NCBI GenBank assembly: GCA_900471515.1
Contig: UCFC01000013.1
Span: forward strand, 124,001 to 188,000
Source of the DNA: Hyphomicrobiales bacterium
GTDB taxonomy: Bacteria; Pseudomonadota; Alphaproteobacteria; Rhizobiales; Rhizobiaceae
Direction: 5' to 3'
Length of the DNA stretch: 64,000 nucleotides
Below, piece after piece: positions 1 to 8,960 of this stretch (positions are counted from its first letter, which is position 1; each line of letters begins with the position of its first letter). A program made the position numbers and the translations under genes. The notes beneath the pieces were generated by a model. It saw nothing but the letters and a program-made list of their open reading frames with translations, had not been told where the DNA came from and made no database searches.

Positions 1-114
1 CTTGTTGTTTCTGGTCAACCGAGAAGTCTCCGGTGAATGCGGAAGGCGCCCGAAAGCGCGCCTCCGTTACGATGGAGCCGGAGAATGCCTCGTGAAGCTT
101 GCCTGCAGCTTGGC

Positions 115-555
115 TTACCAGGTGCCGGTATTGCCCATGGACAGCCACGGCTCGGCCGGGGCCAGTCTTTCGCCCTTCTGCAGGATCTCGATCGAGATGC
201 CGTCGGGCGAACGGACGAAGGCCATATTGCCGTCACGCGGCGGGCGATTGATGATTATGCCGTTATCCATCAGCTTCTGGCAGATCGCGTAGATATCATC
301 CACCTCATAGGCGAGGTGACCGAAATTGCGTCCTCCGGTATAATCTTCCGTGTCCCAGTTATAAGTGAGCTCCAGGCAGGGGGCTTTTTCGCTGCGGGCG
401 CGGTCGAGATCATCGCGAGCAGCCAGGAAAACGAGCGTAAAGCGGCCCTTCTCGTTCTCATGGCGGCGGATTTCCTCGAGTCCGAAGAGTGTGGTGTAGA
501 AATGGAGGGAAGCGTCGAGGTCTTTGACGCGAACCATGGTGTGGAGATAACGCAT
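115..555 (-). CDS. gloA: Lactoylglutathione lyase (glyoxalase I)
   Basis: A 146-residue vicinal-oxygen-chelate protein that isomerises the methylglyoxal-glutathione hemithioacetal to S-lactoylglutathione in the cytoplasm. The whole length is the GlxI fold, with the usual four metal ligands visible as H5, E62, H80 and E123, the spacing of the Ni/Co-type bacterial enzyme (H5, E56, H74, E122 in E. coli). The ATG start gives the family's usual N-terminus, with the first ligand at residue 5. It is transcribed away from the cold-shock gene. Downstream, towards the window edge, a GC-rich dyad at 44-63 could end the transcript, but it has no T run. Bases 1-114 hold no supported gene. Confidence 0.93.
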   Translation of the reverse strand: MRYLHTMVRVKDLDASLHFYTTLFGLEEIRRHENEKGRFTLVFLAARDDLDRARSEKAPCLELTYNWDTEDYTGGRNFGHLAYEVDDIYAICQKLMDNGIIINRPPRDGNMAFVRSPDGISIEILQKGERLAPAEPWLSMGNTGTW

Positions 556-749
556 TGTGTTTCCTCTCTCTATTCAGGCTAGCCCATCTGGAGTAACAGA
601 CGCCAGTTTCGGGCAAGTCATCGCGATAAAATGTACAGTTGGGAATAACCGAAAACTAGGACTTGCGCTTATCCGTTACCAAGATGTTAATCTTGATTTC
701 AAGAATCAGTTAACCGTAACAGTGTGACGCGTATTGAGGGGCTGGCGAC

Positions 750-1328
750 ATGGCTGACAGGATTTCACCGAATGGCTTTACCGACCTTGAAGAGTTGTCG
801 GGGGAACCGGTTGACCTCGTTGAAATCACCGGCGTGGTGAAATGGTTCGACGTGGCCAAGGGCTTTGGCTTCATCGTTCCCGATAATGGCATGCAGGATG
901 TGCTGCTGCACGTGACCTGCCTTCGCCGCGACGGCTACCAGACCATCCTCGAGGGCACACGCATCGTCGCTCTCATCCAGCGCCGCGAGCGCGGCTTCCA
1001 GGCCTTCAAGATCCTTTCCATGGATCAGTCGACTGCGGTCCACCCCTCGCAGATGCCGCCGGTTCGCACCCACGTGCAGGTCACGGCAACGAGCGGCCTC
1101 GAACGCGCGCTTGTAAAGTGGTTCAACCGCACCAAGGGCTTCGGGTTCCTGACGCGCGGCGAAGGCACGGAAGACATTTTCGTGCATATGGAAACGCTGC
1201 GCCGCTTCGGCCTTACGGAACTGCGGCCCGGCCAGGTGGTGCTGGTGCGCTTCGGCGACGGCGAGAAGGGCCTGATGGCCGCGGAAATCCATCCTGACGT
1301 TCCGAGCCCGGTCGGCCGGTCTCACTGA
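750..1328 (+). CDS. Double cold-shock-domain protein
   Basis: A 192-residue protein with two cold-shock domains in tandem, about residues 26-90 and 117-180, joined by a linker. Each has the RNP1 motif (KGFGFI at 37-42, KGFGFL at 129-134) and an RNP2-like strand (VLLHV at 51-55, DIFVH at 142-146), so it should bind single-stranded RNA or DNA. Classic CspA proteins have one domain of about 70 residues; the two-domain form of this length is common in Rhizobiales. A GAGGGG ribosome site lies 8 bases before the ATG. The stop overlaps the start of the next gene (TGATG), implying translational coupling. The AT-rich leader contains the dyad TCTTGA-TT-TCAAGA at 691-704. Confidence 0.93.
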   Translation: MADRISPNGFTDLEELSGEPVDLVEITGVVKWFDVAKGFGFIVPDNGMQDVLLHVTCLRRDGYQTILEGTRIVALIQRRERGFQAFKILSMDQSTAVHPSQMPPVRTHVQVTATSGLERALVKWFNRTKGFGFLTRGEGTEDIFVHMETLRRFGLTELRPGQVVLVRFGDGEKGLMAAEIHPDVPSPVGRSH

Positions 1329-1816
1329 TGCGCAGACTGTTCTCTGTGGAGATGATGAGAAGCGCCTTCATGGCGCTTTTTTTCATGATCGCCCTGCCGG
1401 CATTTGCGCAGCAGGACATGCACTTCGACAAGGAGCCGCTGATCATCCAGACGGCTGCCGGCAAGATGCTGCATTTCACCGTCGAGATCGCCGCCACCGG
1501 CGACCAGCGCGCTTACGGGCTGATGTTCCGCAAGGCGATGGCCGAGGATGCCGGCATGATCTTCGATTTCGGCGTATCGCGGCGCGTCACCATGTGGATG
1601 GAAAATACCGTGCTGCCGCTCGACATGCTCTTTGCGGACGACAGGGGCATCATCACCCATATCAAGGAAGACGCGACACCTTTTTCCCGCGACATCATCG
1701 ATTCGATGGGCGAGGTCCGCTATGTGGTCGAGTTGAATGCCGGCATCGCCCGCAAGCTCAACATCCGCCCCGGCGATCGTCTCGTCAGCGCCACGACGAC
1801 GAAAAAGGCAAAGTAA
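1328..1816 (+). CDS. DUF192 family secreted protein
   Basis: A 162-residue protein with an N-terminal signal peptide (hydrophobic segment about residues 10-25, likely cut after AFA near residue 27) followed by a DUF192 domain covering nearly all the rest. The conserved run around RAYGLMFRK and the block MWMENTVLPLDMLF are visible. The biochemical role of DUF192 is not established. The ATG overlaps the TGA of the cold-shock gene, so the two form one transcription unit and this protein is probably translated by coupling. Location is inferred to be the periplasm. Confidence 0.88.
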   Translation: MRRLFSVEMMRSAFMALFFMIALPAFAQQDMHFDKEPLIIQTAAGKMLHFTVEIAATGDQRAYGLMFRKAMAEDAGMIFDFGVSRRVTMWMENTVLPLDMLFADDRGIITHIKEDATPFSRDIIDSMGEVRYVVELNAGIARKLNIRPGDRLVSATTTKKAK

Positions 1817-1899
1817 GCCTGTTAAATCTGGCGGCAAAGGCCGATTTATGGGGTTGCGAGGGCAGGGGGAAGCGTGTATTTCCGCTGCCATCAAAGGCT

Positions 1900-1976
<77 letters not shown>

Positions 1977-2122
1977 TTGTTTTCCCAATATTTTCCGTGA
2001 TTTAAGCTGGTTTCGCAGTCCGTCGACTTGCGGGCCGCAGGGCCGGTTCGCGTTCAGGAAATCCCTCGGCCAGAATGGTTTCCCCGATCTGCAAGATGGT
2101 GACGATGCCGTTCAAATGGCAG

Positions 2123-2144
2123 GGCACGCCTGCTGAGGCGTGCC
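2123..2144 (-). terminator. Stem-loop after the microprotein gene
   Basis: A perfect 9-bp stem GGCACGCCT / AGGCGTGCC with a four-base loop starts 5 bases after the stop codon of the minus-strand microprotein gene. Position and stem strength suit a transcript end, but neither side has a clear T run, so it could act on stability rather than termination. Confidence 0.5.
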
Positions 2145-2149
2145 GTCAA

Positions 2150-2260
2150 TCAGCCCTGAGCAAGCAGGCCGACATATTGGGCATAGCTGATCGCCGCATA
2201 GAAAAACGCAGTGATGCTTGCTCCAATCATGATGGCATGAAATTCCGCTGAGGTTCTCAT
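2150..2260 (-). CDS. 36-residue single-pass membrane microprotein
   Basis: A reading frame of 36 codons plus stop in a stretch otherwise empty of genes. The product starts [13 protein letters not shown], has one hydrophobic helix of about 20 residues (roughly [20 protein letters not shown]) and ends LLAQG. It is followed 5 bases later by a 9-bp stem-loop. Support is the clean hydrophobic helix, the isolated position and the hairpin. Against it, no strong Shine-Dalgarno precedes the ATG (only GGGTGCGATCT). I do not recognise the family, so no function is proposed; membrane location is inferred from the helix. Confidence 0.5.
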   Translation of the reverse strand: MRTSAEFHAIMIGASITAFFYAAISYAQYVGLLAQG

Positions 2261-2626
2261 AGATCGCACCCGTGTCACAACGGTTGGTAGACACCCTAGT
2301 CGCCTATGCCGGCCATAACAATTAGAAAGCGATCAAAACATGCAACAATCCGAAACATTTCGGATCGTCTGACAGGATTGCCCGCTTATCCACACCCGGC
2401 TGCGAATGAGGGCTGCGCTTGCGCGCTCTGCAACAATAACGCGCTGCGAGCCATTCGGTTTCACCGATCCGCCGGTCCCGTGGCAACGGCGCTTTTCCCT
2501 TGAAAAAACGGGGATTCGCGGATAAGCAAAATTCACTTCTTCCTGCCATGCTGGGTGTGGAAGCGCCCTGTCACGGGCTAAGTCATGAAAGGCGGGCCTT
2601 GCCCGCATATCGGAGGCGTCGCAGTC
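2261..2626. other. Intergenic stretch without a supported gene
   Basis: About 366 bases between the microprotein start and the NDUFS4-like gene. Open frames here have no recognisable domain, no ribosome site and poor codon use, so none is called. It must hold the divergent promoters of its two neighbours. The one clear structure is a perfect palindrome with 8-base arms, ATCCGAAA-CA-TTTCGGAT, at 2348-2365. Confidence 0.6.
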
Positions 2627-2932
2627 ATGTCTGCTAAGATCTATCGTCCGGCCAAGACCGCAATGCAGTCGGGCAAGGCCAAGACCCATCTCTGGGTGCT
2701 GGAGTTCGATCAGGAGCAGCCGCGCAAGATCGATCCGATCATGGGCTACACGTCGTCTGGCGATATGCGCCAGCAGCTGAAGCTGACTTTCGAAACGCAG
2801 GAACTTGCCGAAGCCTATGCCAAGCGCAACGGCATCGAATACCGCGTCATCGCTCCGAAGGACCCGGCCCGCCAGGTCGTCGCTTATCCGGACAATTTCC
2901 GCTATACCCGCACGCAGCCCTGGACGCATTGA
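2627..2932 (+). CDS. NDUFS4-like accessory subunit of complex I
   Basis: A 101-residue soluble protein of the ETC complex I (NDUFS4/18-kDa) family, an accessory subunit found in mitochondria and alphaproteobacteria that sits on the peripheral arm of NADH:quinone oxidoreductase. Family features seen are the N-terminal KIYRPAKTAMQSGKAKT-type start, WVLEFDQE, the strand ending LTFETQELAEAYAKRNGIEY and the C-terminal NFRYTRTQPWTH. I chose the ATG at 2627 because GGAGG lies 10 bases before it; a longer frame from 2585 adds 14 residues with no family match. It is unlinked to the main nuo operon. Confidence 0.9.
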   Translation: MSAKIYRPAKTAMQSGKAKTHLWVLEFDQEQPRKIDPIMGYTSSGDMRQQLKLTFETQELAEAYAKRNGIEYRVIAPKDPARQVVAYPDNFRYTRTQPWTH

Positions 2933-2989
2933 TCCGTTTGCGGCTTGCATGCTGAAATGCCTGGTGTCGCGCCATCGCGACATTGAGAC

Positions 2990-3066
2990 GGCCCCTTAGC
3001 TCAACTGGATAGAGCAGCTGCCTTCTAAGCAGCAGGTCGCAGGTTCGAGTCCTGCAGGGGTCGCCA
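2990..3066 (+). tRNA. tRNA-Arg (anticodon TCT)
   Basis: A 77-nucleotide cloverleaf. Acceptor GGCCCCT (2990-2996) pairs with AGGGGTC with one G-T wobble. The anticodon loop CTTCTAA carries anticodon TCT, reading arginine AGA/AGG. The T-arm GCAGG-TTCGAGT-CCTGC is perfect and CCA is encoded at 3064-3066. Confidence 0.97.
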
Positions 3067-3199
3067 TCTTTTCAGATTTTTCTGAATGCCGTGACTGACC
3101 GTGAACCGCTGTTCGCGGTCAAATGCTGCTTTGCATCGGCAGCAAAAGTTCGGCCGGCGGCGCACCGGACATGACGAGGCGCCGCCGGCCCTTGCCCGT

Positions 3200-3724
3200 T
3201 TAGCCCTCGGGCGTCAGCGTCATCGACGTGCCGGTGGCGGCCAGGTTGAGGCCAAGCTGGCCGGTCACGCTGATCGTCTGCAGATGGATCGAGCCGGACG
3301 TGCCGCCAAAGAGCACGTTCGTGCCGATGCCGCCGACCAGCGTCGCTTCAGCGGTTGCACCCTGATAGAGGCCGGCCAGGGAGCCGCGATGATAGCCGGC
3401 AGTCGGAGCGAAGACGGCCCAAAGGAGGCGACCGCGCGTGGTGAAGCCAAGATCGACGCCGAACTTGCGCAGCGCGCCGCTGTAATGTTCGGGCGCTTCC
3501 GCATTGCTCGTCGGCTGGAAGACGCAATCGATCTGCTTGGAGGAGCCAAGCACATAGCCGACGCCGCCGCCGATATCGCAGCTAAGGTAGCCGATCTTCA
3601 CGCCTCCGCTGACGTCGGGAGCAGCCGGCGGCGCCGCCCGTACCATGTCAGCAGCGCTGGCACCCATGACGAAGGCTTGAAGCAGCGAGGCTGCGGCGAT
3701 TGTGGTTGCGAGTATCTTTTTCAT
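3200..3724 (-). CDS. DUF992 family secreted protein
   Basis: A 174-residue protein with a typical signal peptide (positive KK then a hydrophobic stretch, likely cleaved after ASA around residue 24) and a DUF992 domain to the C-terminus, including GYLSCDIGGGVGYVLGSS and the repeated glycine-rich strands near the end. DUF992 proteins are found mostly in Rhizobiales and have no assigned activity; a periplasmic or outer-membrane-associated beta-rich protein is the inference. AAGGAG lies 8 bases before the ATG. It appears monocistronic. Confidence 0.87.
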   Translation of the reverse strand: MKKILATTIAAASLLQAFVMGASAADMVRAAPPAAPDVSGGVKIGYLSCDIGGGVGYVLGSSKQIDCVFQPTSNAEAPEHYSGALRKFGVDLGFTTRGRLLWAVFAPTAGYHRGSLAGLYQGATAEATLVGGIGTNVLFGGTSGSIHLQTISVTGQLGLNLAATGTSMTLTPEG

Positions 3725-4265
3725 TTCAATCTCCTTTGGATATCGCAGGAAGGATATAGCGTCGGCTTTGTCATAACCAAGGCAGGAAAGTCTTTGCTCT
3801 CATTTTGGTTCCGGCCGTTGCCTGTGCCAACCTGCCGCGGCCGCCGTTTATGGAACCCTATCGGGCTGCACAGGTCGTGCGATCGTCCATTGTTCCAACG
3901 ATGGAGATCTGAACGGGCAAGACCGATGCAGACGAGATCCGCGGGAAAGCAGGGCGGCAGGTAGAGAAGACCAGTGCCGGCGGACATCTCGGCGCAACCT
4001 GTTTCGGCCGGCAGCCCGACGGCAAGACCGCCTCTTCCAACAGCACAGAGGCGCGAAAGTCGCAGCCGAACGACGGCCGCAACTGATCTGAAGCGGGTTG
4101 CCGTAAATACGAGGCCGGCTGTTCTCATTCTTGGGATTAAGCGCTCATTCCGAGGCAGGCACTGATAATTTTCGGCCGGGATATCACCGCTGGCAGCGGC
4201 TACGATTCCGGCCTTGCCGGACTGTGTGGCCTGCTGCGTTCGACGGCATCGCGCTGAAGCACACG
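3725..4265. other. Long intergenic region, nothing supported
   Basis: About 540 bases between the DUF992 start and the aap terminator. A minus-strand open frame (3721-4128) can be read into the DUF992 leader but has no start signal, no domain and an arginine- and cysteine-rich composition typical of a shadow frame. I see no tRNA or paired terminator. It should contain the DUF992 promoter near its left end and is a reasonable place to look for a small RNA. Confidence 0.55.
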
Positions 4266-4297
4266 AAAAACCCGCCGGCAGCCCGCCGGCGGGTTTT
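4266..4297 (-). terminator. Rho-independent terminator of the aap operon
   Basis: Starting 18 bases past the aapP stop, the sequence folds as a 9-bp GC stem CCCGCCGGC / GCCGGCGGG with a five-base loop, flanked by AAAA and TTTT that extend the pairing and give a T tract on the minus strand. Confidence 0.88.
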
Positions 4298-4314
4298 GAA
4301 GCGGAGATTGCCGA

Positions 4315-5088
4315 TCAGTGCAGGATCTGGCTGAGGAACAGCTTGGTGCGCTCATGCTGCGGATTGTCGAAGAATTCGGCCGGCGAATTCTGCTCGACGA
4401 TCTGGCCCTGGTCCATGAAGATCACGCGGTTCGCCACCTGCCGGGCAAAGCCCATTTCGTGCGTGACGCACAGCATGGTCATGCCTTCTTCGGCAAGGCC
4501 CACCATCGTGTCCAGAACTTCCTTGATCATTTCCGGGTCGAGAGCCGAGGTCGGCTCATCGAACAGCATGATTTTCGGGTTCATGCAGAGCGAGCGGGCA
4601 ATCGCCACGCGCTGCTGCTGGCCGCCCGACAGCTGACCCGGATATTTGTTGGCCTGCTCGGGGATCTTAACGCGCTTGAGGAAATGCATGGCGATTTCTT
4701 CCGCCTGCTTCTTCGGCATCTTGCGCACCCAGATCGGCGCCAGCGTGCAGTTTTCCAGGATGGTCAGATGCGGGAACAGGTTGAAGTGCTGGAACACCAT
4801 GCCGACTTCGCGGCGCACTTCATCGATCTTCTTGAGGTCGTTGGTCAGTTCCGTGCCATCGACGATGATCTTGCCCTTCTGATGCTCCTCCAGACGGTTG
4901 ATGCAGCGGATCATCGTCGACTTGCCGGAACCGGACGGGCCGGCGATGACGATGCGCTCGCCGCGCATGACCTTCAGGTTGATGTCGCGGAGCACGTGGA
5001 AGTCACCGTACCACTTGTTCATGTTGATGATCTCGACGGCAACGTCGGTTGCCGACACGGTCATCTTTTTCGTTTGGGCTTCTGCCAT
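4315..5088 (-). CDS. aapP: General L-amino acid ABC transporter ATPase
   Basis: A 257-residue ATP-binding subunit of the polar amino acid uptake family (HisP/GlnQ type), working on the inner face of the membrane. Walker [10 protein letters not shown] is at 50-58, Q-loop Q100, signature LSGGQQQR at 153-160, Walker B IMLFDEPT at 173-180 with catalytic E178, and the switch H210. It is last in aapJ-aapQ-aapM-aapP, 15 bases after aapM, and is followed by a strong terminator. In R. leguminosarum the Aap system takes up a broad range of L-amino acids and also affects efflux; the assignment here rests on length, order and family. Confidence 0.95.
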   Translation of the reverse strand: MAEAQTKKMTVSATDVAVEIINMNKWYGDFHVLRDINLKVMRGERIVIAGPSGSGKSTMIRCINRLEEHQKGKIIVDGTELTNDLKKIDEVRREVGMVFQHFNLFPHLTILENCTLAPIWVRKMPKKQAEEIAMHFLKRVKIPEQANKYPGQLSGGQQQRVAIARSLCMNPKIMLFDEPTSALDPEMIKEVLDTMVGLAEEGMTMLCVTHEMGFARQVANRVIFMDQGQIVEQNSPAEFFDNPQHERTKLFLSQILH

Positions 5089-5103
5089 TGCTTGTTCCTC
5101 TTT

Positions 5104-6249
5104 TTATCGTTTGTGGCCGGTATCGAGATGACGTTCCATGAATGCTGAATAGCGCGACATGCCGAAGCAGAAAAGCCAGAAGGTAAAGCCCGCGAAAATC
5201 AGCCCGGACAACGGCGTCACGGCAGTTGCCCAATTGGCGTCGGTGAAGTTCAGGCGGACGATGCCGAGCAGGTCGAACATGCTGATGATCGACACCAGCG
5301 ACGTATCCTTGAACATGCCGATGAAGGTGTTGACGATGCCGGGGATCACCAGCTTGATCGCCTGCGGCAGGATGATCAGCCGCATCTTCTGCCAATAGCC
5401 GAGGCCGAGCGAATCCGCCCCTTCGAACTGACCCTTCGGGATAGCCTGCAAACCGCCGCGAATGACCTCGGCCATATAGGCGGAGGCGAAGATCGACACG
5501 CCGACGATCGCGCGCAGCAGCTTGTCCACCGTCCAGCCCGCCGGCAGGAAAAGCGGCAGCACGACGCTTGCCATGAACAGCACCGTGATCAGCGGAACGC
5601 CGCGGACCACTTCGATGAAGACGATGCAGACCATGCGGATGACAGGCATATGCGAGCGCCTTCCAAGCGCCAGGATAATGCCGACCGGGAAGGAAACCGC
5701 GATGCCGACGAAGGAGAGAACCAGCGTCACCATCAACCCGCCCCAGAGCGGCGTTTCGACCGTCTCAAGACCGAAGCCGCCATAGAGCAGGACGAAGGAG
5801 ATGATCGGCAGCACGATGAAAAGAAGGATCGCGTTCAGGCCCTTGCGCGGCACCGAAGGAATGAGCATCGGCACGAGCAGGAGCACGAAGAGAATGCCGA
5901 CGAGGGTCGGCCGCCAGCGCTCGTCGAGCGGATAGCGTCCATAGATGAACTGGTCGAACTTGGCGTTGACGAAGGCCCAGCAGGCTCCGCTCCAGCCGTC
6001 GGGCTGGATGCCGCCCTGAACAGTCGTGGCGCAGAACGTGCGGTCCGGACCCGTCCAGACCGCCTGCACGAACAGCCAGTTGATGGCCTGCGGCAGTGCC
6101 CAACCGAGAAAGGCCAGGGCCAGCACGGTGAAGACGATATCCTTCGGCGTTGCAAGCAGGTTGCGGCGAATCCAGGCTCCGGCGCCCTTTTCCCCAGGCG
6201 GCGGCGGTTCCTGCGCCAGCATGTTGGTTCTGACGAAACTGTCGCTCAT
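5104..6249 (-). CDS. aapM: General L-amino acid ABC transporter permease M
   Basis: A 381-residue inner membrane permease. After a cytoplasmic N-terminus come an early helix (about 38-60), a periplasmic segment with several cysteines, and the C-terminal transport domain, whose EAA-type loop is seen as [20 protein letters not shown]. The long N-terminal half before the transport domain distinguishes AapM/AapQ from the roughly 220-residue HisM-type permeases. Its start lies 1 base after the stop of aapQ, so the two permeases are translationally linked and should form the heterodimeric pore. Confidence 0.94.
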   Translation of the reverse strand: MSDSFVRTNMLAQEPPPPGEKGAGAWIRRNLLATPKDIVFTVLALAFLGWALPQAINWLFVQAVWTGPDRTFCATTVQGGIQPDGWSGACWAFVNAKFDQFIYGRYPLDERWRPTLVGILFVLLLVPMLIPSVPRKGLNAILLFIVLPIISFVLLYGGFGLETVETPLWGGLMVTLVLSFVGIAVSFPVGIILALGRRSHMPVIRMVCIVFIEVVRGVPLITVLFMASVVLPLFLPAGWTVDKLLRAIVGVSIFASAYMAEVIRGGLQAIPKGQFEGADSLGLGYWQKMRLIILPQAIKLVIPGIVNTFIGMFKDTSLVSIISMFDLLGIVRLNFTDANWATAVTPLSGLIFAGFTFWLFCFGMSRYSAFMERHLDTGHKR

Positions 6250-6250
6250 C

Positions 6251-7471
6251 TTATCTCTCCACCAATGCCATCTTGGCGTTGAACCAGTTCATCAGCAGCG
6301 AGGTCACGATGCTGATGGCGAGATAGATGACCATCCAGATGAGAATCACCTCGACGGACTGACCAGTCTGGTTGAGCGTCGTGCTGCCGACGGCCACGAG
6401 ATCGGCAAAGCCGATGGCGATCGCCAGCGACGAGTTCTTGGTGAGGTTCAGATATTGGCTGCTGAGCGGCGGAATGATGATGCGGAACGCCTGGGGAATG
6501 ACCACCAGACGGGTGATCGACGACGGATGCAGGCCAAGTGCGGCTGCCGCCTCCGTCTGTCCCTTCGGCACGCCGCGGATGCCCGAACGGACGATCTCGG
6601 CGATGAATGCCGCCGTGTAGAAGGAAAGCGCCAGGAAAAGCGACATGAATTCCGGGCCGATCACGGAACCGCCGCTCAGGTTGAACTTGCCCGCGACCGG
6701 AAAGTCGAAGGAAAGCGGTGCGCCCGCAAGCAGGAAGGCGATAAGCGGCAGGCCGACGATCAGGCCGATGGAAACCCAGATCGTGTGGAACGGCTGACCG
6801 GTTCTCGCCTGCCGGTTATGTGCCCAGCGGGCGGTCACGATCACCGCGACCACCGCAACCAGCAACGCGACGCCGACGAACCAGAAGCCTTCTCCGAAGA
6901 TCGGCTTCGGGAAAGAAAGGCCGCGATTGTTGAGATAGGAGCCGAAGGGCAGGTGCAGCGATTCACGCGCGTTTGGCAGAACGGCAAGCACGCCGGAATA
7001 CCAGAAGAAGATGACGAGCAGCGGCGGAATATTGCGGAAGACTTCCACATAGACCGTGCAGAGCTTGGCGATCAGCCAGTTGCGTGAAAGGCGGCCAATG
7101 CCGATGACAAAGCCGATGATCGTTGCGGTGATGATGCCGGTCACGGCGATCAGCAGCGTGTTGAGGAAGCCGACGAGCAGTGCGCGGCCATAGGTCGAAT
7201 CGCTCGAATAGGCGATCAGCGACTGGCCGACTTCGAAGCCGGCGCGGCCGTTCAAAAAGCCGAAACCCGATGCGATGTTGGCGCGGGCCAGATTCACGGC
7301 CGTGTTGTGAGCAACCGACCAGATGAAGGCGACCAGCAGTATGATGGTAAGAGCTTGAAAGAAGATGCCCCGGATTTTGGGGTCGTAAAGGGCGGACTGG
7401 AAGGTCCATCCGCTCCTGGATATGGGTGTAGATTCCGCAACCTGATGCGTCATTCCTGGCCAATTCCCCAC
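6251..7471 (-). CDS. aapQ: General L-amino acid ABC transporter permease Q
   Basis: A 406-residue permease, partner of AapM, with a first helix at about residues 33-52, a large insert before the core, and the EAA loop seen as [24 protein letters not shown] (first residues shown, key residues E, A, A, G and P). Two starts compete: GTG at 7471, which has AAGGGG 9 bases upstream, and ATG at 7453, six codons in, with AGGA too close to serve. I list the longer form, with the start uncertain. A stable hairpin separates it from aapJ. Confidence 0.93.
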   Translation of the reverse strand: MGNWPGMTHQVAESTPISRSGWTFQSALYDPKIRGIFFQALTIILLVAFIWSVAHNTAVNLARANIASGFGFLNGRAGFEVGQSLIAYSSDSTYGRALLVGFLNTLLIAVTGIITATIIGFVIGIGRLSRNWLIAKLCTVYVEVFRNIPPLLVIFFWYSGVLAVLPNARESLHLPFGSYLNNRGLSFPKPIFGEGFWFVGVALLVAVVAVIVTARWAHNRQARTGQPFHTIWVSIGLIVGLPLIAFLLAGAPLSFDFPVAGKFNLSGGSVIGPEFMSLFLALSFYTAAFIAEIVRSGIRGVPKGQTEAAAALGLHPSSITRLVVIPQAFRIIIPPLSSQYLNLTKNSSLAIAIGFADLVAVGSTTLNQTGQSVEVILIWMVIYLAISIVTSLLMNWFNAKMALVER

Positions 7472-7508
7472 GTTATGCGCCCCTTTTCGGAGCTTTTTTA
7501 TAGGAGGA

Positions 7509-7532
7509 GGAAAGGCGGTCGCCCGCCTTTCC
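7509..7532 (-). promoter_or_regulatory. Stem-loop between aapJ and aapQ
   Basis: A perfect 10-bp stem GGAAAGGCGG / CCGCCTTTCC with a four-base loop sits 22 bases after the aapJ stop and before the permease gene. No T run follows on the minus strand. Such hairpins between a binding-protein gene and its permeases commonly protect the upstream message or cause partial termination, giving far more binding protein than permease. Confidence 0.7.
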
Positions 7533-7554
7533 GGCTTTTCATGCGTAATGCCGG

Positions 7555-8583
7555 TCAGCGAACCGGCGGAGCGTACTGAATGCCACCCTTGTTCCAGAGC
7601 GCGTTAAGGCCGCGTGCGATCTTCAGCGGGCTGCCCTGGCCGATGTTCTTTTCGAAGACTTCGCCATAATTGCCGACGTTCTTGACGACGTTGTAGGCCC
7701 AGTCGTTGGTCAGGCCGAGGTCGGTACCGATCTTCGTATCGGCCTCAACGCCGAGGAAGCGCTTGATATCCGGGTTCGGCGAGTTCTTCATCTCGTCGAC
7801 ATTGGCTTGCGTGATGCCGAATTCTTCGGCGTTGATCATCGCATAGCCGACCCAGCTGACGATATCGAACCACTGGTCGTCACCCTGGCGCACGGCCGGA
7901 GCCAGCGGCTCCTTGGAGATGATTTCCGGCAGGATCATGTGTTCGTCGGGGTTCTTCAGCGTCAGGCGCAGCGAGTAGAGGCCGGACTGGTCGGTCGTGT
8001 AGACGTCGCAACGGCCGGAATCGTAGGCGGCGTTGACTTCATCCAGCTTCTCGAAGACCACCGGATTGTACTGGAGGTTGTTGGCCTTGAAATAGTCGGC
8101 GAGGTTGAGCTCGGTCGTGGTGCCGGACTGCACGCAGACGGATGCGCCGGAAAGCTCGAGCGCCGACTTCACGTTCAGGCTCTTGCGAACCATGAAGCCC
8201 TGGCCGTCATAGTAGTTGATGAAGCGGAAGTTCAGGCCGAGAGCCGTATCGCGGTTGATCGTCCAGGTCGTGTTGCGGGCCAGCACGTCGACTTCGCCGG
8301 ACTGCAGGGCCGGGAAGCGGTTGGCGGCGCTGAGGGGGGTGAACTTTACCTTGTTGGCGTCGCCGAAGATCGCAGCAGAAACTGCGCGGCAGAAATCGAC
8401 GTCGAAGCCGGACCAGTTGCCGGACGCGTCAGGAGCGGCGAAGCCGGCAAGGCCGGTATTGACGCCGCACTGCACGAAACCTTTTGCTTTTACATCTTCA
8501 AGTGTGGTGGCCGAAGCGGCCGAAGCGCCAAAAGCGAAAACTGCTGCGCCGACTGCTGCGGCGGACAGGAGCTTGTACTTCAT
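7555..8583 (-). CDS. aapJ: General L-amino acid periplasmic binding protein
   Basis: A 342-residue solute-binding protein of family 3. The signal peptide ends near ASA at about residue 25, and the mature protein begins TTLEDVKAKGFVQCGV. Length matches R. leguminosarum AapJ (about 341). A TTG three codons upstream (8592) could also start, but the ATG at 8583 is preceded by AAGG at a normal distance. It is first in the aap operon and divergent from metC. It delivers amino acids to AapQM and would be the most highly expressed member. Confidence 0.95.
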   Translation of the reverse strand: MKYKLLSAAAVGAAVFAFGASAASATTLEDVKAKGFVQCGVNTGLAGFAAPDASGNWSGFDVDFCRAVSAAIFGDANKVKFTPLSAANRFPALQSGEVDVLARNTTWTINRDTALGLNFRFINYYDGQGFMVRKSLNVKSALELSGASVCVQSGTTTELNLADYFKANNLQYNPVVFEKLDEVNAAYDSGRCDVYTTDQSGLYSLRLTLKNPDEHMILPEIISKEPLAPAVRQGDDQWFDIVSWVGYAMINAEEFGITQANVDEMKNSPNPDIKRFLGVEADTKIGTDLGLTNDWAYNVVKNVGNYGEVFEKNIGQGSPLKIARGLNALWNKGGIQYAPPVR

Positions 8584-8960
8584 TTTTCCCAACCTTTTCC
8601 GTTGTCTTATCTTTATCTATTCGGGGACTGGCCGGTTTGAAATTGCCCGTTTGCCTCCCCGTTTCCCGCAACCCTCCCGGCGCGAGTGGTTCTATCACAG
8701 TCGCAAATGTCACCATGGTCAAGTGTCGCGGCCGATAATTGCGGCAAATTTCAGCATTTTGGCAGATTGCGCCGTGTCCATAGGCACTTGGTTAGAAATT
8801 GAGCGTCGCACTGACGAAAAATAGCGCTGAAATCACGATGTAAAGGCCGCAGGCGCCGCTGGCCTGGCCGATCACGTCAAGTTGTAGGGGTTGACCGGAA
8901 AGGGCACGGGGTTCAAAAGTTTGCGCCTCCGCATACGCTTGCCAGAAGGCCATTCTCCAT
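8584..8960. other. Divergent aapJ-metC intergenic region
   Basis: About 377 bases holding the promoters of both aapJ and metC. I looked for sigma-54 elements (GG and GC ten bases apart) and for a SAM-II riboswitch and saw neither. A minus-strand frame ending at 8792 encodes a hydrophobic tail (CGLYIVISALFFVSATLNF) but lacks a convincing start and ribosome site, so it is not called. Confidence 0.5.

Noticed and set aside
1992..2143. Possible 41-codon minus-strand gene (from a GTG, reading GIVTILQIGETILAEGF)
   Set aside because: The text looks slightly protein-like, but the start would lie inside the hairpin after the microprotein gene, with no ribosome site and an Arg/Pro-rich end. Not enough to call.
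3721..4128. 135-codon minus-strand frame upstream of the DUF992 gene
   Set aside because: No ribosome site or domain; it overlaps the DUF992 leader and start codon, and its composition (Arg, Cys, Leu) is that of non-coding GC-rich DNA.
8593..8960. Sigma-54 promoter or SAM riboswitch for aapJ or metC
   Set aside because: TTGGCAGATTGCG at about 8758 resembles -24/-12 elements, but GG and GC are only 6 bases apart where 10 are needed. No SAM-II fold was recognised.
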